The position numbers and the translations under genes were made by a program. A stretch of 64,000 nucleotides of DNA from Micromonospora peucetia. GTDB taxonomy: Bacteria > Actinomycetota > Actinomycetes > Mycobacteriales > Micromonosporaceae. Under the pieces are notes generated by a model that saw only the letters and a program-made list of their open reading frames with translations, was not told the DNA's origin and did not search any database. Below are positions 26,361 through 33,932 of this stretch, one piece after another. Position 1 is the stretch's first letter; every line of letters begins with the position of its first letter. Location: positions 1,240,001-1,304,000 of the forward strand of contig NZ_FMIC01000002.1 in the NCBI RefSeq assembly GCF_900091625.1. Reading direction: 5' to 3'.

Positions 26361-26498
26361 GCGGGAAGGGGAGGGGGAGGGGGAGGGGAAGGGGAAGGGG
26401 AAGGGGAAGGGGGCGGGCGGGACGAGGCGGGAGGGCGGGGGCGGGGGCGGGGGCGGGGGCGGGGGCGGGGGCGGGGGCGGGGCGGGGTGGGGTGGGAG
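26361..26498. repeat. Polypurine/G-tract low-complexity region
   Basis: GGGGAA-type repeats (about 26363-26412) are followed by at least seven GGGGGC units (about 26438-26482). The strand is almost pure purine plus scattered C, with many G runs of four or more, so G-quadruplex or triplex structure is possible. It separates the 67-bp element from the GH13 stop. I see no gene; open frames here are compositional. Confidence 0.85.
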
Positions 26499-28310
26499 TT
26501 AGGGGAGGCGCCAGGCCTGGAAGGTGGGGCCGTCGGGCGGGAGGGTGATCGTGCCGTCCGCGTCGGGGCGTAGGGCCGGGGCACCGCCGTGGAGGTTCTC
26601 CGCCGGCCGCAGCCCGGTCAGGCGGATCGGGGCACCGGCGGCGCGGCGGGCCAGCACCAGTACCGCGCCGGTCGGGGCCTCGCGCAGGAAGACCAGGGTG
26701 TCCGCGTCGGCGTGCAGCCAGCGCAGGCCACCGTGGCGCAGCGCGGGCTCGGCCCGGCGCAACGCGACCAGCGCCCGGTAGTTGGCGAACGTCGAGGTGT
26801 CCCAGCTCTCCGGCCGGTGCCACGGCATCGGGGTACGCGAGCCCTCGCCGTTGCTGCCGGTCAGGCCCAACTCGTCGCCCGCGTAGATCATCGGGGTGCC
26901 GGGCATGGTGGCGAGCAGACCGGCGGCGACCTCCTGCCGCGCGGCGTCGCCGACCACCGTCCTGATCCGGGCGGAGTCGTGCGAGCCGAGCAACTGCCAC
27001 GAGTGGGTGTACGACCGCCAGGAGATCAGTGAGCGGTAGGCGTTCATGGTGGCGAGCACCGCGTCCGCGTCCCGCCGCACCACTCCGCCCGGGGTGCCGA
27101 GGAAGTTCGGCACGGGCTGGTCGCCGTGCCGCAGCCAGGACCAGACCGGGTCGGTGAAGCCGACGTAGTTCATCGTGCCGTGCCAGCCGTCGCGGTCCAG
27201 GTCGCCGGTGTGGTCGTGGCCGTGCTCGGCCATCAGCAGCCCGTCGGCCCGGGTCCGGACGACCACCTCGCGCAACAGGGCTGCCACCTCGTGGGTGTAC
27301 GCGTCGGCGCCCCGCCGCCCGGTCATGTTCGCGACGTCCACCCGCCAGCCGTCCAGCCCGTACGGCGGGCGCAGCCAGCGGCGCAGCAGCGAGTCGTCGG
27401 CGGTGGCGAAGCGCCGGCGAAGCTCGGCGCTGCCCCAGTTCAGCTTCGGCAGCGACCTGACCCCGTTCCAGGACTCGTAGTCGGCGGTCGCCTCGTCGAA
27501 GTAGTACAGCTCCCGCTCGGGCGCGGACCCGTCGGAGGCGGCCCGGGTGAACCACTCGTGCGCGTCGCCGGTGTGGTTGCTGGTGATGTCGCCGAGCAGC
27601 CGCCACCCCCGGGCCCGTACGGCGTCGGCGAGGCGGGCCAGCGCGGCGTCCCCGCCGAGCAGCGGATCGACGGTGTCGAAGCTGGCCGCGTCGTAGCGGT
27701 GGTTGGAGCGGGCCGGGAAGATCGGGGTCAGGTAGACGGTGTTCACGCCGAGGCGGTCCAGGTGGTCCAGCCGCTCGGTGACGCCGTCCAGGTCGCCGCC
27801 GTAGAACTGGCGGGGCGTCTCGGGGCCACGCCCGATCACCGGGGTGTCCCAGTCGCACGGGACGGCCCAGTCCGGCAGCTCGCGCCCGTCGGCGCCGGCG
27901 GAGCGGGCGAACCGGTCGGGGAAGATCTGGTAGATCACCGCGTCCCGGGCCCAGGCCGGCGGCGGGGCGTGGGTGACCAGCTTGAAGTCGCCGTTGTCGG
28001 GCACGTCGTGGGGCGCCACACCGGCGGCGTTCAGCCAACGGTGGCCACGGCTGCCGGTGAGCATGAACCGGTAGTTGCTGACCGGGTTGCGGGCCTCGAC
28101 GGGGACCCGCCACCAGACGTCACCGCCGTCGGTGCGGTCGACGACCGCCTCGGTGAACCGGGGCTCGCCGTCGCCGGTGGTGCGCACGTGCACCTGCCGG
28201 ACGCCGGCGCCGGCCGGCACCCGGACGAAGACGTCGATGGTCTCGCCGAGCGCGGGTTCCTGCTCGGGGACGTACAGGGCGGATCCGTCGTGGTGCGGCA
28301 ACAGGGACAT
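26499..28310 (-). CDS. GH13 alpha-glucan hydrolase (maltodextrin glucosidase/neopullulanase-like)
   Basis: A 603-residue intracellular glycosidase; no signal peptide. Residues 1-125 are a beta-sandwich like the N-domain of cyclomaltodextrinase and maltodextrin glucosidase; the barrel follows from DAVIYQIFPDRFA. Catalytic sites are visible: nucleophile Asp in GWRVDVANM (near 321), acid Glu in LLMAEHGHD (near 359), and transition-state Asp in LLGSHDSAR (near 441); GDITSNHTGD is conserved region I. It would hydrolyse imported maltodextrins or cyclodextrins to glucose and short oligosaccharides. It lies after malG, but 214 bp and two hairpins intervene, so it may have its own promoter. Confidence 0.88.
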   Translation of the reverse strand: MSLLPHHDGSALYVPEQEPALGETIDVFVRVPAGAGVRQVHVRTTGDGEPRFTEAVVDRTDGGDVWWRVPVEARNPVSNYRFMLTGSRGHRWLNAAGVAPHDVPDNGDFKLVTHAPPPAWARDAVIYQIFPDRFARSAGADGRELPDWAVPCDWDTPVIGRGPETPRQFYGGDLDGVTERLDHLDRLGVNTVYLTPIFPARSNHRYDAASFDTVDPLLGGDAALARLADAVRARGWRLLGDITSNHTGDAHEWFTRAASDGSAPERELYYFDEATADYESWNGVRSLPKLNWGSAELRRRFATADDSLLRRWLRPPYGLDGWRVDVANMTGRRGADAYTHEVAALLREVVVRTRADGLLMAEHGHDHTGDLDRDGWHGTMNYVGFTDPVWSWLRHGDQPVPNFLGTPGGVVRRDADAVLATMNAYRSLISWRSYTHSWQLLGSHDSARIRTVVGDAARQEVAAGLLATMPGTPMIYAGDELGLTGSNGEGSRTPMPWHRPESWDTSTFANYRALVALRRAEPALRHGGLRWLHADADTLVFLREAPTGAVLVLARRAAGAPIRLTGLRPAENLHGGAPALRPDADGTITLPPDGPTFQAWRLP

Positions 28311-28355
28311 GGCGGTGCCTTTCGCGTCGGTCGGACGGGGAGAGAAAGGGGTCAC

Positions 28356-28385
28356 CCGCCGCGGCCGGTCATCCGACCGCGGCGG
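28356..28385 (-). terminator. Hairpin in the malG-GH13 gap
   Basis: CCGCCGCGG (28356-28364) pairs with CCGCGGCGG (28377-28385) around 12 nt. It lies just upstream of the GH13 start in minus-strand sense, so it may shape the leader rather than end a transcript. Confidence 0.45.
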
Positions 28386-28492
28386 TCGATCCGTGACTGC
28401 TCCGGTGTACGTCGGACGCCGACGCCCTTGCCGCAGCGAACGGGAGATCGGGTGGGGGATCAGGCGGCCGACGGAGCCGGCACGCTGACCCT

Positions 28493-28509
28493 GCCCTCCG
28501 CGGGAGGGC
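28493..28509 (-). terminator. Terminator after malG
   Basis: GCCCTCC (28493-28499) and GGAGGGC (28503-28509) form a 7-bp stem with a 3-nt loop, 16 nt after the malG stop. Short but compact and well placed to end or reduce malEFG transcription. Confidence 0.5.
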
Positions 28510-28524
28510 GGCCACCCATCCGAT

Positions 28525-29451
28525 TCATCCCTTGACGGCTCCGGCGGTGAGGCCGGAGACGATGTAGCGCTGGACCATCTGGAAGACCAGCACCGTGGGG
28601 ATCGCGGTGAGCAGGGTGCCCGCCGCGAAGATCCCGAAGTTGTTGTTGCGTTCACCGGCCACCAGGCCGAACATGCCGACCGCGAGGGTCTTCGACTCGC
28701 TGTTGGTCAGGAAGACGTTCGCCATCAGGAACTCGTTGATGGTGCCGATGAAGGCGAGCAGGCCGGTCACCGCCAGGATCGGCGCCACCAGCGGCAGCAT
28801 GATCCGGAAGAAGACCTGGGCGTGCGTGGCGCCGTCCATGGTGGCCGACTCGTCCAGCTCCCGGGGAAGCGTGTCGAAGAAGCCCTTCATCAGCCAGGTG
28901 TTCACGCCCAACGCGCCGCCCAGGTAGAGCAGCAGCAGGCCCCACGGGGTGTTGAAGCCGATCGCCGGCCACAGGTCGGTGACCGTCGTGAAGATCAGGA
29001 AGATCGCCACGATCGCCAGGAACTGCGGGAACATCTGGATCAGCAGCAGCGAGAGCAGCCCGACCCGGCGCCCGGAGAAGCGCATCCGGGAGAAGGCGTA
29101 CGCCGCCAGCGCCGACAGGAAGACCGACACGAACGCGGACACCCCGGCGATCAGCAGCGAGTTGAAGAACCACCACCCGAACGCCGTACGGTCGAACAGG
29201 TTCGTGAAGTTCTCCAGGGACGCCCCGGTCGGCAGCAGCTCCGTCGAGGAGAGCGTGCCGAGCGGGTTGATGGCGGCCGACAGCACGAACAGGATCGGGA
29301 AGAGACTGAACGCGACTGCCAGCACGGCGACCAGGTGACGCCAGCCGACCTGGGCGAACCACCGGTTGCGGCGCCGGCCCGTGTTGCGGTTGACGGCCGG
29401 GGTTGCGCCGGTCGCGCCGCCCGCGACCGGAGTGCCGCTGAGCGAGGTCAC
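28525..29451 (-). CDS. malG: Maltose/maltodextrin ABC permease, MalG type
   Basis: A 308-residue permease with six helices. The coupling EAA loop reads ELDESATMDGATHAQVFFRI, followed by MLPLVAPILAVTGLLAFIG, close to MalG of Gram-positive maltose systems. A disordered 30-residue N-terminus precedes TM1. GTG 29451 overlaps the malF stop by 4 nt (GTGA). No MalK ATPase gene is in the locus; as in Streptomyces, a shared ATPase (MsiK type) elsewhere would be needed, which is an inference from family knowledge. Confidence 0.9.
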   Translation of the reverse strand: MTSLSGTPVAGGATGATPAVNRNTGRRRNRWFAQVGWRHLVAVLAVAFSLFPILFVLSAAINPLGTLSSTELLPTGASLENFTNLFDRTAFGWWFFNSLLIAGVSAFVSVFLSALAAYAFSRMRFSGRRVGLLSLLLIQMFPQFLAIVAIFLIFTTVTDLWPAIGFNTPWGLLLLYLGGALGVNTWLMKGFFDTLPRELDESATMDGATHAQVFFRIMLPLVAPILAVTGLLAFIGTINEFLMANVFLTNSESKTLAVGMFGLVAGERNNNFGIFAAGTLLTAIPTVLVFQMVQRYIVSGLTAGAVKG

Positions 29452-31088
29452 GAGTACACCTCCTCCTGCTTACGGGTGCGCCGGAAGCTCACCGCCGACA
29501 CCACCGCGACGATGGTGAAGATGAAGATCGACACTGCGGCGGCCAGGCCGAACTGGGCGCCCTGCGCACCGAAGGCCAGCCGGTACGTGTACGTGATCAG
29601 CAGGTCCGTCGCCCCCGCCGTCGGGTTGTCCGCCGGGAAGGGACCGCCCTCGGTGGTCAGGTAGATCGCGTTGAAGTTGTTGAAGTTGTACGCGAACGAC
29701 GCGATCAGCAGTGGGGAGAGCGCGACCAGCAGCAGCGGCAGGGTGACCGCCCGGAACGACTGCCACGGTGACGCGCCGTCGACCGAGGACGCCTCGGTCA
29801 GCTCCTTCGGGATGGCCTGGAGCGCGCCGGTGGCGACCAGGAACATGTACGGGTAGCCGAGCCAGAGCTGCACCAGGATCACCGCGATCCGGGCCGACCA
29901 CTCCTGGCCGAACCAGTCCACCCCGAGCCCGAACAGGTTGTTGATCAGCCCGAAGTCGGTGTTGAACATGTCCCGCCAGACCAGCAGCATCGCGAACGAC
30001 GGCATGGCGTACGGCAGGATCAGCAGGACCCGGTAGAGGTTGGTGCCGCGCATCCGGGGCGAGTGCAGCGCCAGGGCGATGAACATGCCCAGGATGAACG
30101 TGCCGCCGGTGGAGCCGACGGCGAAGGCGAAGTTCCACAGCAGCGTGCCGAAGAAGGGCCCGGAGATGGCCGGGTCGGTGAGCACCCGGGAGAAGTTCTT
30201 CAGCCCGACGGTGACCTTCCAGCCCTGGGCCAGCCGCTCGCCGTCGGCGGCGACGAAGGCGCCGGTCTCCTCGTCCGCCGTCCAGGTCCGGCCGGTCTCG
30301 ATGTCCTTGACGCAGTCGCAGCCGGCGTCGTACGCCCGGATGGCCTTGCCCTCGTAGGCGCGGGACAGGCCGGCGGAGCGCAGCGCGCCGCCGGACGTCG
30401 GCACGATCAGGTCGGTGATCTCCTGGCTACGGGCGCTGGCCTGGCCGAAGTTGAGCACCGTGTAGCCGTCGGCGGCGGTGACCTTGCCGCCCGGTGCCAC
30501 GGTGACGTCGGCCGCATCGAGCTGGCGCAGCCCGCCGGCGTCGCCGGCCGATACGGCGCCGGTGCCCGGGTCGCTGACCAGGAAGACGAGCGGGCCGGTC
30601 GTCGGGTCGCCCTGGGTGGCGACGGAGAGGGCGTACTCGGTGGAGCCGGGCAGCTGCTTGACCGAGGCGGTCTGGATGGCGACGACGGCGTCTTCCTTGG
30701 TGCCGCGGTGGCCGTCGCCGAAGTTCGTGAAGGCGGTGCTCGCCGTGTAGAGCACCGGGACCACCTGGAACGCGATCAGGAAGAGCGTGCCGGGGACCAG
30801 GTACTTCGCCGGGATGTGCCGGCGGGTCAGGTAGAGGTAGAAGAGCCCGGCGGTGGTGGCGGCCAGCACGGCCAGCCCGGTCCACTTCTCCGCCTCGATG
30901 AGCGGGAAGGCCGCCCAGATCGCGATCCCGGCGGTCAGGCCGAGCAGGGCCACCTTGACGAGCAGACCGGTCATGGTGGTCGGCGCGTGGTGTCGCGCGG
31001 TGCGGGATTTGCCCGGCAGCCCGGGGCCGACGGGCTCCCGGCCCGGGGGCTGCGTGGCAGCCCCCGGGCCGGACAGCGACGTGCTCAT
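29448..31088 (-). CDS. malF: Maltose/maltodextrin ABC permease, MalF type
   Basis: A 546-residue permease. After a disordered start there are three helices, then a large external domain (about residues 110-290, with YDAGCDCVKDIETGRTW), like the P2 loop of MalF that touches the binding protein. The C-terminal helices carry the EAA loop ELTEASSVDGASPWQSFRAV. ATG 31088 overlaps the malE stop by one base (TAATG), so the genes are coupled. Confidence 0.9.
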   Translation of the reverse strand: MSTSLSGPGAATQPPGREPVGPGLPGKSRTARHHAPTTMTGLLVKVALLGLTAGIAIWAAFPLIEAEKWTGLAVLAATTAGLFYLYLTRRHIPAKYLVPGTLFLIAFQVVPVLYTASTAFTNFGDGHRGTKEDAVVAIQTASVKQLPGSTEYALSVATQGDPTTGPLVFLVSDPGTGAVSAGDAGGLRQLDAADVTVAPGGKVTAADGYTVLNFGQASARSQEITDLIVPTSGGALRSAGLSRAYEGKAIRAYDAGCDCVKDIETGRTWTADEETGAFVAADGERLAQGWKVTVGLKNFSRVLTDPAISGPFFGTLLWNFAFAVGSTGGTFILGMFIALALHSPRMRGTNLYRVLLILPYAMPSFAMLLVWRDMFNTDFGLINNLFGLGVDWFGQEWSARIAVILVQLWLGYPYMFLVATGALQAIPKELTEASSVDGASPWQSFRAVTLPLLLVALSPLLIASFAYNFNNFNAIYLTTEGGPFPADNPTAGATDLLITYTYRLAFGAQGAQFGLAAAVSIFIFTIVAVVSAVSFRRTRKQEEVYS

Positions 31089-32341
31089 TACTTGATCTGG
31101 CCGGAGATGGTCTTGCCGGCCGCGGTGATCGTGGTGGCCGGGTCGGCGCCACCGATGATGGCGGCCTCGGCCTTGCCGAACGGGTCCCAGATGGTGGCCA
31201 TGGCCGGGATCGCCGGGAGCACCTGGCCGTTCTTGCCGGCCTCCTGGAACTTGGCCAGGTCCGGGTCGGTGCCCTTGACCTGGTCGAGGGCGGCGGTCAG
31301 CGCCGGCGGGCGGGCCTCGGCGTTGTAGAGCGCCACGGCCAGCTCGGGGGTGCTGACGTGGTTGGCCACGAACTCCTGGGCCAGGGCCTTGTTCTTGCCC
31401 TTGGAGGCCACGTAGAACGCCTGGACGCCCACGAACGGCTGGGCCTCCTTGCCACCGGCGAAGCCGGGGACCGGCGAGATGTCGTACTTGATGTTGGCCT
31501 TCTTGGCGTCCGCGACGGCCCACGGGCCGGAGACCAGGTAGGCGCACTTCTTGCCGGTGAAGTTGGCGATCGAGTTCTCGGCGGTGATCGAGCGCTTCAG
31601 CGCGCCGTCGCCCTTCTCACCGAGCTTGGCGATCTTCTTGAACGCCTCGATCGACTCCGGCTTGCCCACGCCCAGGTCCTTCGGGTCGTAGTCGCCGTTG
31701 GCGGCGGTGCCGAAGAGGTACCCGCCACCGGAGGTGTAGAGCGGGTAGATGTGGTAGGCGTCGCCGTTCTGGCCGGACTGGAGGCAGAGGATCTCGCTGG
31801 CCTTCTTCTCGGCCTTGAGCTTCTTGCCGGCTGCGACCAGGTCCTCGATGGTCTTCGGCGCCTCGGGGGCCAGCTCGGTGTTGCGGATCAGCGCCAGGTT
31901 CTCCATGGCGTAGGGCACGCCGTAGAGCTGGCCGTTGAACGTGACGGCCTTGACGGCGGTCTCGTTGAAGCCGCTCTTCTGCTCGGCGGCGAGCTGCACG
32001 GGGTCGATGGCGCCATTCTGGACGAGGTTGCCGATCCAGTCGTGCGCGCCGACCACCACGTCCGGGCCACTGCCCTGCTGGGAGGCGGTGACGAAGTTGG
32101 TCTGGAGGTCCTTGGAGACGGCCTGTACCTCGACCGTGACGCCGTTCTCCTGGCCGAACTTCTCGGCGAACGGCTTGAGGGCGGCGGTGCGCTTGTCGTC
32201 GGCCCAGATCACCAGCTTGCCGCCGGTGGCGGCCTTGGTGGATTCCTTCGCGGCCGGCTCGTCGCTGCTGTCGCTGCCGCAGCCCGAGGCGGCGAGGGCC
32301 AGTCCGAGGACGGCGACCACACCCGCGGTACGGATGCGCAT
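31088..32341 (-). CDS. malE: Maltose/maltodextrin-binding lipoprotein, MalE type
   Basis: A 417-residue lipoprotein receptor. The signal peptide ends in the lipobox LAASGC; the mature protein has the type 2 binding-protein pattern KLVIWADDKRTAALKPFAEK, GPDVVVGAHDWIGNLVQNG, and late Trp/Pro contacts SGPWAVADAKK. AGGAG stands 5 nt before ATG 32341, which is preferred over ATG 32359. It heads malEFG, is divergent from the LacI gene and has TTGC/GCAA palindromes upstream, matching the malR-malEFG layout of Streptomyces. Confidence 0.93.
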   Translation of the reverse strand: MRIRTAGVVAVLGLALAASGCGSDSSDEPAAKESTKAATGGKLVIWADDKRTAALKPFAEKFGQENGVTVEVQAVSKDLQTNFVTASQQGSGPDVVVGAHDWIGNLVQNGAIDPVQLAAEQKSGFNETAVKAVTFNGQLYGVPYAMENLALIRNTELAPEAPKTIEDLVAAGKKLKAEKKASEILCLQSGQNGDAYHIYPLYTSGGGYLFGTAANGDYDPKDLGVGKPESIEAFKKIAKLGEKGDGALKRSITAENSIANFTGKKCAYLVSGPWAVADAKKANIKYDISPVPGFAGGKEAQPFVGVQAFYVASKGKNKALAQEFVANHVSTPELAVALYNAEARPPALTAALDQVKGTDPDLAKFQEAGKNGQVLPAIPAMATIWDPFGKAEAAIIGGADPATTITAAGKTISGQIK

Positions 32342-32403
32342 CGGTACTCCTGTCGTCATGGCGGCCCCGGGGGAAGGGCGATCCGCCAGTGGAAGCTCTG
32401 GAA

Positions 32404-32518
32404 ATTTCTTGCCAACCGGCGCCCGGTGTGCTGCGCCGCTGCTCTCGCATGTTGCGGGGACGTTAGCAAGAGGTTGCAGATAATGGAAGGGCTTGCAGAG
32501 GCGTACGCAAGAACTTGC
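32404..32518. promoter_or_regulatory. Probable MalR operator sites in the malE-lacI gap
   Basis: GCAAGAACTTGC (32507-32518) is an inverted repeat with 5-bp arms; GCAAGAGGTTGC (32466-32477) has 4-bp arms; ATTTCTTGC (32404-32412) recurs exactly before the glucosidase gene at 33809. The lacI -10 box TACAGT (32527-32532) lies just downstream of the first site, so repression of both divergent units is plausible. Confidence 0.6.
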
Positions 32519-32538
32519 CCGTGAGCTACAGTGCGGCC

Positions 32539-33618
32539 ATGCGCGCTCGACTGTCCGACATCGCCCAGCAGGCCGAAGTCAGCGAGGCCACGGTGTCGCG
32601 GGTGCTCAACGACCGCCCGGGAGTGGCCCCCGAGACCCGGCAGGCCGTACTGACCGCCCTCGATGTGCTCGGTTACGAGCGTCCGGCCCGGCTGCGCAAG
32701 CGCAGCGCCGGCCTGGTGGGTCTGGTGGTCCCCGAACTCGACAACCCGATCTTTCCCGCCTTCGCCCAGGTGATCGAGTCGACCCTGGCGCAGAGCGGCT
32801 TCACCCCCGTGCTGTGCACCCAGACAGCCGGCGGGGTCACCGAGGACGAGTACGTCGAGATGCTGCTGGACCGGCAGGTCTCCGGAATCGTCTTCGTCTC
32901 CGGCCTGCACGCCGACACCTCCGCCAACCACGACCGCTACCGGGCCCTGATCGCCCGCCCACTGCCCGTCGTGATGATCAACGGATACGCGCCCGGCATC
33001 CCCGCCCCCTTCGTCTCCTGCGACGACGGCGAGGCCACCGAGCTGGCCGTGGCCCACCTGGTGGCGCTCGGGCACCGCCGCATCGGCCTGATCACCGGTC
33101 CGGACCGGTTCGTGCCGGTGCAGCGCCGGGTGGCCGGCTTCCGGGCCGCGGTGAGCCGCCTGGTCGGCGTCACGGAGGCCGGCCTCGACGAGCTGGCCGA
33201 GCTCTCCCTGTTCGGTGTGGAGGGTGGCGAGGCCGCCGCCGCGCGGCTGCTGGACCGCGGCGTCACCGGCATCGTCTGCGGCTCCGACCTGATGGCGCTC
33301 GGCGCGATCCGGGCCGCCCGGCAGCGTGGCATGTCCGTCCCGGGGGAACTGTCGGTGGTCGGCTACGACGACTCCCCGCTGATGGCCTTCACCGACCCGC
33401 CGCTGACCACCATGCGGCAGCCGGTGGCCGCGATGGCGGTCGCCGCCGTCCGGGCCCTGGTCGACGAGATCAACGGGCACGCCGCCCCGAACTCGGAGTA
33501 CGTGTTCCGCCCGGAACTGGTGGTGCGCGGCTCCACCGCGGTCGCCCCCACGCGCCCCGCGCCGGACACCCGGGCCCGACAGCGCCCGGCCCCGCCCGCC
33601 CTAGCCGTCCCAGCCTGA
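32539..33618 (+). CDS. LacI-family maltose regulon repressor (MalR type)
   Basis: A 359-residue repressor. The helix-turn-helix is at residues 4-24 (LSDIAQQAEVSEATVSRVLN) with hinge RPARLRKRSAG, then a type I binding-protein effector domain (LVGLVVPELDNPIFPAFAQ; GHRRIGLITGP; VVGYDDSPLMAFTDPPLTT). The tail is Pro/Arg-rich. ATG 32539 is chosen: it lies 6 nt after a TACAGT -10 box, fitting a leaderless message, and gives the normal distance to the helix-turn-helix. By context it controls malEFG and the downstream glucosidase, with maltose or a maltodextrin as likely inducer. Confidence 0.9.
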   Translation: MRARLSDIAQQAEVSEATVSRVLNDRPGVAPETRQAVLTALDVLGYERPARLRKRSAGLVGLVVPELDNPIFPAFAQVIESTLAQSGFTPVLCTQTAGGVTEDEYVEMLLDRQVSGIVFVSGLHADTSANHDRYRALIARPLPVVMINGYAPGIPAPFVSCDDGEATELAVAHLVALGHRRIGLITGPDRFVPVQRRVAGFRAAVSRLVGVTEAGLDELAELSLFGVEGGEAAAARLLDRGVTGIVCGSDLMALGAIRAARQRGMSVPGELSVVGYDDSPLMAFTDPPLTTMRQPVAAMAVAAVRALVDEINGHAAPNSEYVFRPELVVRGSTAVAPTRPAPDTRARQRPAPPALAVPA

Positions 33619-33715
33619 CCCCCCGCCCCTCCCCGCCCCTCCCCGCCCCTCCTCCCCTCGCCTCGCCTCGCCTCGCCTCGCCCCTCCTCCCCTCCTCCCC
33701 TCGCCTCGCCTCGCC
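33619..33715. repeat. Pyrimidine-rich low-complexity tract
   Basis: A run of CCCCGCCCCTCC and CCTCG units (CCTCGCCTCG repeated several times near 33655-33680 and 33700-33714) between the lacI stop and the left arm of the 67-bp element. It mirrors the C-rich flank of copy A. No gene seen. Confidence 0.8.
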
Positions 33716-33782
33716 GATCTTGCACTTTTGGCCCGCGAATCGCGGCAAATGCACTCTTTGCTGAGGCCGGAAGTGCAAGATC
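33716..33782. repeat. 67-bp inverted-arm element, copy B
   Basis: GATCTTGCACTT (33716-33727) and AAGTGCAAGATC (33771-33782) surround 43 nt. Interior conserved spots match copy A (GCCC at positions 4-7, GGCC at 38-41). It lies between two genes read in the same direction (lacI and glucosidase), so it is not restricted to convergent ends and may attenuate read-through from lacI. Confidence 0.93.
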
Positions 33783-33812
33783 GCGGGCGCGAGGGCAGGG
33801 GCGGCGTCATTT

Positions 33813-33857
33813 CTTGCGCAAGGAATGCTTGACTCTTGCAGTGTCGGGCGGCATTCT
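33813..33857 (+). promoter_or_regulatory. Promoter with MalR-type operator before the glucosidase gene
   Basis: A -35 TTGACT (33829-33834) and -10 CATTCT (33852-33857) are 17 nt apart. The palindrome CTTGCGCAAG (33813-33822) sits immediately upstream, and CTTGCA (33835-33840) lies in the spacer. The sites resemble those at malE, so the same LacI-type repressor probably acts here. Confidence 0.6.
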
Positions 33858-33932
33858 GCTCAGACACCGCATCCGAACCCGCAACCGCGCCGGGTGCAGC
33901 CGTCTTGCGCCACAGAACGGGGAACGCCACAG

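Noticed and set aside
26361..26498. Glycine/arginine-rich small proteins in the G tract
   Set aside because: Frames here follow from the repeat composition and lack start sites with ribosome binding sequences.
26191..28113. Open frame overlapping the GH13 gene and the G-rich tract
   Set aside because: Compositional shadow; the GH13 catalytic motifs are in the other frame.
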